Shown: piece by piece, positions 9,976 to 20,743 of the stretch
Numbering within the stretch: the first letter of the stretch is position 1
Layout: each line of letters opens with the position of its first letter
Assembly: GCA_907163345.1 (NCBI GenBank)
Contig: CAJQUN010000003.1
Span: forward strand, 12,752,821 to 12,816,820
Length of the DNA: 64,000 bases
Origin: Haberlea rhodopensis
Taxonomy: Eukaryota; Streptophyta; Magnoliopsida; Lamiales; Gesneriaceae
Direction of reading: 5' to 3'
The notes under the pieces: model-generated
Database searches by the model: none
Told to the model about the DNA's origin: nothing
The model's input: only the letters and a program-made list of their open reading frames with translations
Made by a program: the position numbers and the translations under genes

Positions 9976-10278
9976 CCGATATTCAGAATTTTCATGACAT
10001 CATAGTTTTTAAAACAGTTCACATATTCGACTGTATTTTTCATAAGCATTCATATGTTATCATAACGAAAAAATAATATAACAAACGCCCACTTACCTGA
10101 TTGTTTACGATGATTCTTTAAACTTGAAAGAGTATGGATCTACAACCTTCAAAAATCAACTTCTTTTCTTGCTAGAATATTTGATATTTTGAGCGTATTT
10201 TGAGAGTATTTCCTTTATACTTTTTGTGTTTCTACTAATGAATCTAGCTTGGTATTTATAGAAGTTTTTCAAGAAAAT

Positions 10279-10376
10279 ATGTAAGCAATGACATCAAGTT
10301 AATATTATGTAATCAATGACATCAAGTTAATATTATGTAATCAATGACATCAACTTAATATTATGTAAGCAATGAT
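10279..10376. repeat. 28-bp tandem repeat, about 3.5 copies
   Basis: CAATGACATCAA recurs at about 10286, 10314 and 10342 inside a 28-bp unit that includes GTTAATATTATGTAA. Confidence 0.9.
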
Positions 10377-10420
10377 GTATTTAAGGATAGTTTAATTAAA
10401 TTCTTGGTACCTAAATTCAA

Positions 10421-10490
10421 TGTAACATGTTGTGGTATCATGTTGTGGCAATGTAACATGTTGTGGTATCATGTTGTGGCAATGTAACAT
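10421..10490. repeat. 31-bp tandem repeat, about 2.3 copies
   Basis: The unit contains TGTAACATGTTGTGG and TATCATGTTGTGGCAA, repeated at 10421 and 10452 and starting again at 10483. Confidence 0.9.
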
Positions 10491-10513
10491 GTTTGCAAGT
10501 GGTGATCATCACA

Positions 10514-12774
10514 CTGTATCTCAGAAGTCTCTCATCTCCACCGCCGTAAAGGGAAAATCATTTGAAATCTCTCCGTCAACGCTGGCAAAGATTTTGGTCT
10601 TCCCAACTCCGGACTGACTGAGTTTGACCAGATTCCTCAAACTTCTCTCACAGCTCTTCAGGGGAAAGTATCTATCTTTGGCCACCGCCTGCAACCTTCA
10701 TTCAAGAAGAAGGAAATGCTATTTCATTTCCAGGTGTTATGCGAGATCATTGGTAAACCTTTATTGGGAAAAGCCGGAAGTGTTGACGCCGTCACTGCCG
10801 AGAAGTTCAGGCCCATGGCTGCTATTGTTTCTGGACAGAAGATGAAATGGTCCGTCTGGAGTCTTGTTGGAAACAGTGATTGCCTCCAAACAGGCCGTCT
10901 GCTTTGTTGTTCCTCTCAGCAAGCTACTGGAGACTTTGGACATCGAGCTGGGGAAGCAGTCTACTCTAAGTCCCTTCAAAATTCTCAACTCCAAAGGGCT
11001 AGCACTACTGAAGTCCAAGAGTGCTCCACCCACCCCTATCGATCTGGTGGCTGTCAAGATTGAGAAGGGAGAAGAACAGGCTGTTGCTCAAAAACCTCGG
11101 GTCAAGCGCAAATTGACCATTCAGACTGACTCCGAGGAAACTCAGTCTGCTCCTACACCTCCAGCCAAGCCCCTTCCCAAAAAGCCAAGAACCCAGATTA
11201 CCAAGCCAATCAAAACCTTACTTCTCAAAACCCTACCCATATTGCCTCCAACAAAAGCCACCCCTGCACCTCAACCTACAACCCAAATTTCAACCGCTTC
11301 AACAAGTAACCATCCGAGTCCCCTCTGCCATCCCCGTGGTCAAAGGGATTGTTATCACTGAGTTGGGACACTATACCCAATCAGGGATCAAATCTCCATC
11401 TTCCACAGGCAAGGGCAAAGCCATTCTCACTGAACCCCTCTCTTCCAAACCCAAATCTGCAGCGCAAACAGCCATCGACATCGCTATGGAGAATGTTGAT
11501 GAGAAGGTGAAGACGCTTGTTGTAGTTTTTGATGAGTATGTCGAATACAGAACAATCAACCACATTGAGATGTTCTTCGGCAAACTGAAACGCCTACAGA
11601 AATGGAAGAAGAAGTCCTCAAGGGAACAGAGACTGATGATGTTCGCATTGCTGTGCAGCGCAAAGATCTCTTTAAGGCAAATCAGAGATTCAGACTTGCG
11701 AATTTGCTTTTGGATGCTAAGAAAGCAAACTTCGATCCGAATGTTCCAACTGCCAAAGATGATGGTGCTGTCATCGCTCAATTAGAAATGGATATCCATG
11801 CTCTTCACTTAGCTGTCCGATTTCAACGGCAGAAGCTCAGCATATCCACTCCAGTACCCGGCCCGGATCATCCATCTGCAAGCAAGAGTCTGACAGACCC
11901 TTTCATAGAGATTGTTCCCTCTGGCGCAGCAGACCAGACATCAGATCATACAGCAGAACGCATAGCGGATCAGACAGCAGAGCAGCCAATGATTAATGCT
12001 CCGTCTGCTACAGAAGATGAACCCTTGAATGTTTTGTTGGACTCTCCAACAAAGTCTATTCCTCTGGGATCATCAGTCTCCCATGTTCAAATCAGTCCAA
12101 CCGCAGCACTTACAACAGTTGGCGCACCAGAGTTCGTCGATCCGGATCTGGTGGTGTCCACCGTTGTTGCAGCTCTCCAGATTGAGGAGCCTTCCAGACC
12201 CAGCACTCCTCCAGTTCAAACAGATGAAGATATAGCTTTCATAGAAGAATTCTCTTCGGATTTGGTCACCTTGATCCGGTCCGAAAGTCGCCAAGCTGCT
12301 ATGTCTTCACTCATACCCATTGCCGCAGACGCTGATCAAGCCTTGTCGTCATCAGATCACTCTCCAAGCCAACTATCTGATGCACCTCCATCCCTGGCAA
12401 GGACCCTTCAGCACCTCTCCGACAACTGTCTGTCTCTCTCTCAGCGTGTTATAGAGGTTCATCAAGGCCAGAGGGTTACATCCTTGGACTTTGATTCTTT
12501 TAAAGAGAAGATGACAGCCAGTATCAGCAGCCTTCAGCGAGGAATGAATGATCTGTTCTCTCAGCAAGCTACTTATAAGAACAGCCTAAGAAAAGAGCAG
12601 ATCGAGCTGGCCACTGAAGTCAGAGCATCCCTTCACGCTCAAGACACTCGTCTTGACGCTATCAGCGCTCAGCTAGCACAAATTGTTGATTTTCTCCAAG
12701 AGATTGCTGCTGACAAAAAGGGGGAAAAGAGAAAAGACTTCAAGCCGCATCCGCCTCAGTCTTCTAAAAAATAG
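10514..12774 (+). pseudogene. Copia 1 env-like ORF3, main part
   Basis: This continues ORF3 after the solo LTR. Frame changes occur near 10600-10900 and 11340-11620. Recognisable blocks in order: FHFQVLCEIIGKPLLGKAGS and VTAEKFRPMAAI, LLETVIASKQAVCFVVPLSK, a basic RVKRKLTIQT segment, a Pro/Lys-rich stretch, VFDEYVEYRTI, a long acidic Ser/Pro-rich region, and a C-terminal heptad-like coiled coil (LRKEQIELATEV, LDAISAQLAQIVDFLQEI) ending in a basic KKGEKRKDFK tail. Similar proteins after pol in Sireviruses are called envelope-like, but entry function has never been established. Stop at 12772-12774. Confidence 0.7.
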
Positions 12775-13024
12775 AATTATCAGACTGTCTGTATATAGGA
12801 TTTTTGGTGATCAATAAAACCATCCTTTTTCGTTAAGTCCTTGTTCATTTATTTTGAACTAAAATATATAAAAGGCTTAATCGATCCGAAATTCAACTTA
12901 ATCATGTTCATTTATTTTGAACAAGAAGAAGTAATCGATCCGAAAGTATACGCTTCAGAGTTCTTAAAAGTCTGGATAAAAGGATTTAGAAGCTAGGTTT
13001 TGTCATCATCAAAAAGGTGGAATT
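12775..13024 (+). other. Copia 1 3' untranslated region with PPT
   Basis: No gene. It ends with CATCATCAAAAAGGTGGAATT immediately before the LTR at 13025, the PPT position. The second copy has AAAAGGGGGAATT at the same point (57496-57508, minus). Confidence 0.75.
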
Positions 13025-14146
13025 TGTTAGTTCCGGACCTTGTAGATGAGATTTTAAAGATGACAAAACATATCAGACCGGATCAAGAGAAATCAGACTG
13101 ACCAGATCGATCGCTCAAAACAGATCAAGCTGATGAGGCATATTACATATCAGACCGGATCGATAGAAAACAGACTGACTAGATCGAAGCTTCAGATCGA
13201 TCTCAACCTATATCAGATCAGAGCAGTCAAGGATGAATAAAGATTGGTTCTTCAGTCCGAATCATTAACGGCTATTTATTGAAGCATTTAATGTCGTAAT
13301 TAATGCTGAAAAAGACCTTAGACTGAAGATTACCATAAAAGGTAAGAAGACAAAGAAGAGCTTACCTGACAGTCGCCGAAAGCATGAACCAGAATGGCAA
13401 GTACCTTAAAGAAGAAGACTGTAGCTTACTCAGAGTATAAGCAGAGTCAAAAGTTTCACATTAAGGGAATAATGTCGTTGGTACATGCAACTATAAAAGG
13501 ATGCATCAGAAGATCTCAAGTAGACTCTCGCTGGTCAATCGAAAAACGTACAAGAAAGTAAAACAGCACAAGCTTACAAGCTCAGAAGCTCTCGAGCTGA
13601 AATTCTTCTTAAGCACGAATACATTGTAATATTTGATCATTTAGGATCACTGTGTGCATAGACAGAAGTCTATCTTGTGTATTATGTATTGAAAGATAGA
13701 AGTGAGAAATTATTGTAAATGTCAGACAGAGTGTGTCTGAACAGATCGAGTGACTAGGAGTTTCAGTCTGGTAGTGAGGTAAATCTAGCTGAATCGGGTT
13801 TATACAACAGGATTGTATAAATCAAAGTCTTCTAGTGGAAACCTTCCTTAATTGGAAGAAGGGGAGACGTAGAAGGATTACACCACCTTCGAACTTCCAG
13901 AAACATATTCTGTGTCTTATCATTATGTACTCGTTCTGTTATTCAAAGCCATCGAGCCGTTCTTACTAACTTGAGAACAGACCGTTCCGCACTAAAACAT
14001 TCAGTGGTCTGTTCTGCAAAAGAGTTGATTAAGAAACAGATTTCGTCTCACTAATCCGAACGAAATCACAAGGGATTAATTTTTAATAAGAGTGTTCATT
14101 CACCCCCCCCCCCCCCCCCTCTAAACACTCCGGACCGATCCTAACA
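13025..14146 (+). repeat. 3' LTR of copia 1, 1122 bp
   Basis: It starts TGTTAGTTCCGGACC after the PPT and ends GGACCGATCCTAACA. It shares modules with the LTR at 56503-57495 (reverse orientation), including the GGGGAGACGTAGAAGG block and a homopolymer C run near the 3' end. Gypsy gag starts right after 14146. The target duplication cannot be confirmed because the 5' end is missing. Confidence 0.85.
14103..14119. repeat. C17 homopolymer close to LTR end
   Basis: Seventeen C in a row, 27 bases before the LTR terminus. The other Sirevirus LTR has G18 (56529-56546, + strand) at the equivalent place. Confidence 0.95.
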
Positions 14147-14538
14147 CTCATTCTCACAGCCCTTGAGTGAAGGAGCTGATAAGTATCTCTGACTTGATAT
14201 GAAGAACGTGGAGACATGCTTGTTTGAATCTTGTCAAGAATAACTCGAAGTGATTTCTTCTCTAGCTGTTTGAGATCGAACAGGTTGAGAGTTGGTCTCT
14301 TACAATTTCTACTACTAGCAAACTGATGTAAGAACAAGAAACTGAACTTTGAGAAGGTGTCGATGACTCCTGGAGGCAGCTGGTTTAACAAAGATTAAGT
14401 CGCTCATGCCAAAGTAGTCAAGAACACCTGGCATTTCACCCCATCTGTAAGTTGATGGAGGAGCGAAGAATTCTCAAATCGAGACAAATGCTCTTCTGGA
14501 TCTTCGTTGCCATCGTAATTTCCGAAGTTTGGGGGAGT
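14147..14538 (-). pseudogene. Ty3 gag fragment (element B), C-terminal side
   Basis: Read on the minus strand, bases before 14535 give PNFGNYDGNEDPEEHLSRFE, the conserved gypsy gag motif (YDG..DPEEHL.RFE). After a frame change come FASSRNCKRPTLNLFDLKQ and EKSLRVILDK, the F..QF..SR..R.....L..LKQ..ESLR..L segment. Stops and frameshifts make it non-functional. The 5' part of the same gag lies at 16004-16487. The fragment ends where the copia 1 LTR ends (14146). Confidence 0.75.
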
Positions 14539-14761
14539 TGATCAGTGCCATTTTTGCACTTATATTTCTATGTTTTCTCGATATATTTTACTACGATTCT
14601 TGACCGTTATTACACTTTTTGGTATTAAATTGAATGTTTCAGGAATTTGGGTGAAAGTAGGAGGAAGTGAATGAAAGGAGCTAAAAACGATGAAAAATGA
14701 CTCAAACGAGCAAACCGATCGAAGAAACGATGAAAGCTCGTGTTTGGAAGAAAAACATCCA

Positions 14762-14866
14762 CCGATCGACCGACGGCCTCTTACCGATGGATCGATAAAT
14801 TCCGAAAAATGAGCATCAATTTTAAGGAATTATTGATCGATTTGTGGCTTCTTAGCGATCGATCGG
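14762..14866. repeat. GATCGATC-type motif series in the Athila/Tat-like LTR
   Basis: Variants of the GCGATCGATCGC palindrome are centred on 12-mers starting at 14762, 14784, 14833 and 14855 (ACCGATCGACCG, CCGATGGATCGA, TTGATCGATTTG, GCGATCGATCGG). Spacings are 22, 49 and 22 bp, the same values seen in the chromovirus-type LTRs. The series lies 85-190 bp upstream of the TATA box. Confidence 0.75.
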
Positions 14867-14952
14867 TAGCTTTCTCATTAGGTGGAAAATTTGAAAAAAA
14901 AAATACCTTTAGAGTTTAATTCCTACAAGCAATCTACTTATTCCCCCTCCTC

Positions 14953-14960
14953 TATAAATA
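14953..14960 (+). promoter_or_regulatory. TATA box of the Athila/Tat-like LTR
   Basis: TATAAATA follows a pyrimidine-rich stretch (CCCCCTCCTC), as expected for a plant LTR promoter. The downstream ORF at 14882-15139 overlaps it and is not credited as a gene. Confidence 0.6.
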
Positions 14961-16003
14961 CATCAAAATGGACGAAAATTATCAGACTTGGAAGACTTGA
15001 ACCATATTGTAACCTAGGAGTAGCCTCCGCCAACTTCATCCATCATCCACCATACACCACTTTCATCCTAGGATCTTGGAACAAGCCAACAAGGAGACTG
15101 AAGAACACGATGAAAAAGAAGAAAGGGAGGAAGTTATGATCTACAACGGAGTTGATGCTGGGAGTTCATTGTTGTCATTAAACTTTAGTTTTGTTTTGTT
15201 CATACTTGATTGTTGCAAGACATGTTTAGGCATTGATTTTTAATTATTATTGTGAACTAAGTTTGTTTATCAAGACTATGGAATCCTTTAGTTTGAACCT
15301 ATGATTTAACTATTCTTATCTTGATTGAATTCCTATCATATGTGCATAATTTATGTTCTTGATGCTTTTAAGGGTGTAGCTACCTTTGAATTGGTATTAA
15401 TTATCATGATTGAGATCAACAGATGATATTATGATACGATCAAGTAAATTGTATCGTGGATTTTAGATTGAGATCGAGAGATGAGACCAAATACACGTGT
15501 GATAGCGTAGACATCTAAATCAAAAGCTTGTAATTTCACAAATCTTAATGCAATATTGAGTTGTTAAAGTATGCTAAAGTGATTTACTGCAATTTGATAT
15601 TAGATTTAATATAGCTCAAGAGGGTATATTAGATAAAATCGGAGAACTCGTCACCTTCGAGATATATGCATATTCAATCGAGGGTCATAGGGTATTACAT
15701 TGGTGAATCGACGTCTTGATTATTATTTTGAGTGGATTTTTCTTGTCATTTTTGGTTTTCTTGGTTGGATCATTAGTAGTATTTTATTTCAGTTATTTAG
15801 TTTAATTATTTAATTAATTATAGTAGGTTAAATATAGTTAAAAATGTCTTATTTGGTACTTACAGTTAGTACATGTGTGTTCGACACTCTTATTTCTCAT
15901 ACTCTATACTAAAGCATGACAACCGTGCATTTTCGGTATAAATCGTGCTATTTAAGTCAAAACGTATATCGATAGAATTTATTGTCTAAATAAAGTGCGA
16001 TCA

Positions 16004-16487
16004 TGCTCGAAAATTCGATGGTAAAGGATCATCAAGGACTTCAGGCGAGAATGGTGTACCCTTTCCGATCGAATGGGTTCGGCACTCCATTTTATCCCGC
16101 ATCTGTTGCAGCTCATCTTTTAGGTTTTCCATTTGATGGTGCAAAGTTTTTCTACTCTTCTCCCCTTTGTTTGGCTGAAAATATCTCGAGTCTTCTTGAT
16201 CTCCTCTTCATACCCTTTCGAAGAGGCCAAATTTTCCTCTTTGCTGGTTTCTTCCTCCTGGGGCGAGGCCATGAATTGCTTCATTACTTCCCCCAGAGTT
16301 CTGGCAATAACTTGGGTGAGCTGTTCTAGTGGTACATGGTAGGGAAAATTGTCGGGTTGTTATGATGAGGAACATTATGTGGTGATTCAACATCGTCAGT
16401 TTCTTCCTAGTGCATGGGAGACAATTTTGGTGGTTGACGCAAGGGATGCCCCTTCGACCCCTGTCCTCAACCTCTGCTTCCTGCCAT
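16004..16487 (-). pseudogene. Ty3 gag fragment (element B), N-terminal side
   Basis: Minus-strand ATG at 16487 opens MAGSRG, soon followed by stops and frame changes. Near the left end the reading is LQQMRDKMECRTHSIGKGTPFSPEV, then DDPLPSNFRA, typical of the gypsy gag region just before the YDG motif, which continues at 14535 across the inserted LTR. Gag forms the virus-like particle. This copy is decayed and has no attached pol in the window. Confidence 0.7.
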
Positions 16488-16531
16488 TTTATCAACAAAA
16501 TATTCTCTGCTTCAACGTCTTTGTTCAAGAT

Positions 16532-16552
16532 TCCCACAGACGGTACCAATGA
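16532..16552 (-). promoter_or_regulatory. Primer-binding region of element B
   Basis: Minus-strand ATTGGTACCGTCTGTGGGAA lies just after the LTR end GATCACA. It resembles the TTGGCGCCGTCTGTGGG leader found after many plant Ty3 LTRs, with one or two changes. Confidence 0.6.
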
Positions 16553-17140
16553 TGTGATCCAATATTTTCAGTGTTCGGCAAAGTAAGTGCAACAGAAAAT
16601 AAATAGAAGACACCACAATTTTTTACGTGGAAAACCCCGCAAAATTGAAGGGAAAAACCACGGGACCTGGTCCGATATAAACTTTTCACTATAAACAATG
16701 ATGGTTTACAACCTTTCAGTACAATATTTCAGCAGGAATAAAAACAAAAAAAGGAGACCGTTCTTCCTTTTAACTGAGGTAGAAGCCGAACAGAGTAATG
16801 ATTATGCTCTTCTCAGGACTTTTTACACACAAAAAAATCAACATTTCTATGTGACTCTAGGTTGGTATTTATAGTGCCAACTTCAGCAGTTGATCTGCGT
16901 TAATTTTGGAAGATGACTCGCCCTTGATCATGACGTGACTGGCTTCAGACGTGCAATGCACGTTCATCCACCTTTGTTGGCTGGCAGTTATGTCAGGTCT
17001 TCCGTTGTTGTTTGATCAAATGAGCCGAGAGGGCATCTCTGTTGTTCGGGTACTTCATGCTTGGGTATTTCTTGTTCCGTACTTATATGAGATTTTACAC
17101 GAGAAGACTGATTCATCTTAGAGGTGTCAAAACGAGTCAG
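16553..17140 (-). repeat. 5' LTR of element B, truncated
   Basis: On the + strand it starts TGTGATCCAATATTTTC and runs to the border of the next LTR at 17141. It contains TTTTTTACGTGGAAAACCCCGC, a block often seen in plant LTRs. No second copy is in the window. Confidence 0.65.
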
Positions 17141-18357
17141 TGATCGCTGGTATTTTAAACAGTGTTTTTCAGTGTATTGATTGCGTATCGCAAGTGCACG
17201 GTGTCAAGTTTTAGTATAGTGATATGAAAAGTACGGATTGTCGATCCCACGAGGACTATGGAATAAGTACCAAACTCCAGTAGTTTAACTATATTTAGCC
17301 TACGAAAAATGGTTATGATTAATTAACTAAAGTGACAAATTAATTCAATATGTAACCCAAAAAATCAATGGTGAATAAGATTAATAATCAAAAGAAACAA
17401 TTATCAAGACTTTCGGTTCACCTATGTAATCCCCCACAATTCGCATATTAGTTAACAATTAAATTCAAACAATCTAAGGTGACGAGTTTTCCTAATTCAT
17501 TTGTTATACCTTGGTCCGGCTATAACAAATCTAATACTAGCGTAACAATAAGCCACTCTCGTATCATTATTTAACAATTAATATTGTAAGTTGATCTATG
17601 AAAACTTCTAGACTTCGATTTTGGTAAATCTATTGCTATCACACATCTATTTGACTTTATCTCTCGATATCAGCCTGAAATCCACGGCATAAATCACTAT
17701 ATCGAATTCCAATTTTATCTCTCGATCTCAATTGTAATTTATTATCATTCAAGGATGGTCAAAACCTTAAAAGCATGAAGAACAATGATCTATGCACTTA
17801 AATATATAAGAATCAATCAAAACATTCAATTTAAATCATGGGTTCAAAACATGGGATCCCCTGATAACAAACTTAGCCTAGATCATATTTAAAATCAAAT
17901 GCAAAATCATGTTTTTCATCATCAATGGCATAAAGAAATTAAATAGGAACAAACAAAGTTTAGAAATACGCATAAACTAGCGATGTTAAATCGCGTCGTC
18001 GATCCGTAGCTCCGTTTCTCGCTTTGTTTGCTGTACGTGTATTGATCTTCACCCTTTCTTCACGTCACTCTTGGCTCACGTAAATCTCTTCACGTTCAAT
18101 CTGTTCGTCCGTGCCTGAAGAATGAATGTCTGCTTTTTTATCAGCTTTTTCACGTCTGATCTTTTTCTTCTGTTCCAATCACGTACATTGCTTCCTCTTC
18201 GCTTTCTCTGTTCATAAATCTCCAGATATTTCCGTCTCCTCCTCCTCTTCGTAACTCTTCTCACTTTTCTCCCGTTAACTCCTTAGCTCTCCAATATCTT
18301 CTTCTGTTCTTATCTTTACGTGAATGATGCATGTATTCTCCCAGCCAATGAAAAACT
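17141..18357 (-). repeat. 3' LTR of element C, left part
   Basis: Begins TGATCGCTGGTATTTT and contains CGCAAGTGCACGGTGTCAAG, shared with 32167-32280. Interrupted at 18357 by the TRIM; resumes at 27614. Short ORFs inside (for example 18076-18264) are not credited. Confidence 0.85.
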
Positions 18358-18430
18358 TATTAGAGAATAAATAATAAATTGTCCAACCTTTCTATAAGCT
18401 CGGGCTTTTAGATGAGACGGCAATTCTTTA
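18358..18430 (+). repeat. TRIM 1 5' LTR, 73 bp
   Basis: Matches the 3' LTR (18564-18609 plus 27582-27608) over its full 73 bases apart from the base near the start and the duplicated-site change (CTTGG). Confidence 0.9.
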
Positions 18431-18442
18431 TGGTATCAGAGT
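18431..18442 (+). promoter_or_regulatory. TRIM 1 primer-binding site
   Basis: TGGTATCAGAGT directly follows the 73-bp LTR; eleven of twelve bases match the initiator Met-tRNA primer site. Confidence 0.85.
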
Positions 18443-18550
18443 CTCTGGCTAACGCCAAGGTCCTGAGTTCAAAACTCACAAACAACAATTCCACCCACAT
18501 TAAATATTCACTTGATGGGCATCCCAAAAAAGAGGAACAAATCGGCCCAC

Positions 18551-18563
18551 AAGTGAGGGGGAA
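18551..18563 (+). promoter_or_regulatory. TRIM 1 polypurine tract
   Basis: AAGTGAGGGGGAA immediately before the 3' LTR start TGTTAGAG. Confidence 0.85.
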
Positions 18564-18609
18564 TGTTAGAGAATAAATAATAAATTGTCCAACCTTTCTA
18601 TAAGCTTGG

Positions 18610-20709
18610 TGTAAGGACCCTAATCCTTAAGTGCGGAATCAAGGCATAATAGAGCTAATATAAATGATCAGAGTGAGAAATAACGTGTTGAGTTTATGAG
18701 CTTAAGCATTACATGCCAAAAATGAGGACTACCAAAAAGGATTAATTACATTCCAATCAATGAATGTTCAATTATAGTTTTATACTACTTCTAGAGTAGA
18801 TACTATCCAAAGAATCCCGTCCTTCAAGTCCCAAAAAGCATCCTCAAAAGCTCACCATCTCAACCCGTTCAAGCCCTTCTATCATGCCAAAAAGTACCTA
18901 CAAGGACAACCCCCAAACATGAGCAATAATAATCATTCATATTCCACACAATATGAAGATAAAGCGTAAATGCATAATCATAATAAAACACTTCCTGTTT
19001 TCCCCATGCATTTCAAACGCTTCCCGTTTGGTTGTCCCTGTACCATAACTCATGAGTATAATCAATAGATTATTTTTAATGGTCTAAACATGTCATGAAC
19101 ATATACCATTTCATCAATACCAAATACTGATCACCAATCCCTAGTCTGTCCATCACAATGTATTTTAATGCCCCTCGCTTATTTACATATAGACGGCATA
19201 GGATAACCTCGCTTCAATGGACTGCGGGACTCCCACCCCTCGCCTCTCATTGAGCGGCAAATACCCTTTCCTCCTCCTATATGATAACCACGCTCAAATG
19301 TGACATGCGGCGCTCCCACCCCTCGCTTCACATTTAGCGGAACCAAACCAAATAGCGGCAAGCATTAAAATCATCAAGGGATGAGCACGACTCATGGGAT
19401 ATGCACCAATAATCATATGCATCTACAAACATCATGCATAACATGTATTTGCATCCACTATGCAATACCACATATATACTTGCATCCACAATGCATAAAC
19501 AATAAGTATATAAGATACATGTACCGTTGGGGTGCCCGTACGTCCACTACGTACCTTTCCAAAATGTAGGATATGGTAGGACTTCAATGCCTTGGCTGTG
19601 TTGCCACCTGGGTTGGTTCTACATATTCACAAATACCAATATTAGAATCCAATAATAGTCCAATACCAAAAATCCCACAAAAATAACCAAAAACATCATT
19701 TTTGGTGTCTCGCGATCGACGCCATCAAGTCCCGATCGATCGCGAGACCTCACTGTCTCGGGCAACAAAATCCAACAATCCGCGATCGATCGCGGAGCTA
19801 GCGCCGATCGATCGCGGCCTCGCCGATCGATCGCGCCCATCTCGCGATCGATCGCTGAAGCTCTCTGCCTCAGCTCTGTGGCTCGCGATCGATCGCGAGA
19901 AAAACGCCGATCGATCGCCGAGCTCTGGGCAAGCGAGAATCGGGCACTATTCACCCTTCTCCTTCCCAAACTCAAACAACCTTAAATAACTCAACAACAT
20001 CCATACCCAACTACTCAAAACCAACAATAAACATCATTAAATACCCATGTATACAACATCCAACCAAAATGTACTTCAAAACAAGGATAAATCCAACATA
20101 TAACTAAACCCACAACAACCCAACAAAACCCATTTCAAAATCATTCAAAACCAACCCAAACTCAAACAAAACCTTACAAAATTTACAATGAGGTATCCAT
20201 ACCTCTTGGGGATCTCAAATCACCCAACAAGCTCCACAAAACAAGATTTTGCAAAGACTCCTCTTCACCCTTGAGGTCAAGCTCGAAAATGGGAAGGGAA
20301 AGTAAGGGTTTGGGTGTTGTTTTGGTAAAGTTAAAAGTAAGAGTGGATGAGGTGTGGTTGGGTATAAAAGGTGTTTATTTAATTAAAAAGCATACCAAAA
20401 TAATTCCATGGTGTATAAAACACCCCAACATGATATTTTCAAAGCATTACTCAAAATGCACCATAATATCAATTAAACACATGATTTCTAATCGATTGCT
20501 ACCAATGGCAAATAAATCATGCTTCCAATAATATTTACCCGACATGCACCACATGCACCCTGAAATGCAACCCCGTGTCACCCTATCCACATGACCATGC
20601 ATTTCCATAAGGTAAATAAATTCCAACACATAATTAATTACCACATAATTAATCATTGTAAACACAATTAATGCACCAAATTGCAATTAATCATTTCAGG
20701 GATGTCACA
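18610..20709 (-). repeat. Chromovirus 3' LTR (left copy), 2100 bp
   Basis: TGTAAGGACCC...GGGATGTCACA on the + strand. It contains the palindrome array at 19712-19918. ORFs inside it, rich in AIDR/DRS words, come from the array and are not genes. Confidence 0.95.
19712..19918. repeat. Palindrome array in the left chromovirus LTR
   Basis: Twelve-mers around GATCGATC start at 19712 (one base lost), 19732, 19782, 19804, 19823, 19844, 19885 and 19907. Spacings are 20, 50, 22, 19, 21, 41 and 22 bp, the reverse order of the spacings at 2134-2341, as expected for the opposite orientation. Confidence 0.95.
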
Positions 20710-20723
20710 ATACTCCCCTACTT
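20710..20723 (-). promoter_or_regulatory. Chromovirus polypurine tract
   Basis: Minus-strand AAGTAGGGGAGTAT directly before the 3' LTR start TGTGACATCC. Confidence 0.85.
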
Positions 20724-20743
20724 ATAAGATTTCGTCCCCGAAA

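Larger units (their letters stand above)
9367..10513. mobile_element. Solo LTR, 1147 bp, TSD ctgta
   Basis: It begins TGTCACGCCCCGAGACC and ends GATCATCACA, flanked by ctgta (9362-9366 and 10514-10518). Removing it restores the ORF3 frame. It holds three kinds of short repeat: TTCAAGAGGTGGCTC units near 9860-9945, 28-bp units at 10279-10376 and 31-bp units at 10421-10490. No internal coding domain is present. The parent family is unknown; its TGTCACGCCCCG end and the GGTGGCTC units recur in the TRIM at 50195-50867. Confidence 0.85.
963..14146 (+). mobile_element. Sirevirus-like Ty1/copia element 1, 5'-truncated, with three nested insertions
   Basis: Parts in order: integrase C-terminus (963-1455), RT (3447-4749), RNase H end (8432-8792), spacer, env-like ORF3 (9190-9366 and 10514-12774), PPT and 3' LTR (13025-14146). 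The order pol, then an extra large ORF, then LTR, and the RT sequence type (FFLGLQVK, SRPDIMFSVC) match Sirevirus/Maximus elements. A closely related copy lies on the minus strand at 56503-64000, which allows missing joints to be recognised. Gag, protease and 5' LTR are absent. In-frame stops and three insertions make it inactive. Confidence 0.85.
14539..16003 (+). mobile_element. Athila/Tat-like LTR inside gag of element B
   Basis: It starts TGATCAGTGCCATTTT directly after AAGTTTGGGGGAGT, a PPT typical of Athila/Tat elements, and ends near GTGCGATCA. Its 3' part (TTAAATATAGTTAA, GGTACTTA, CATGACAACCGTGCA) resembles, in reverse, the LTR at 17141. A TATAAATA box lies at 14953-14960. The gag reading continues on both sides, so the LTR sits inside gag. 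No clean 5-bp duplication is seen, so the left joint may be a recombination or deletion product, not a simple solo LTR. Confidence 0.7.

Noticed and set aside
14083..14391. Minus ORF of 102 codons as a gene
   Set aside because: It mixes decayed gag with the C17 tract of the copia LTR; only the gag part has meaning.
14882..15139. 85-codon ORF in the Athila/Tat-like LTR
   Set aside because: It spans the TATA box and has no domain; likely chance.
16003..16329. Plus-strand ORF of 108 codons
   Set aside because: Antisense to the gag remnant of element B.
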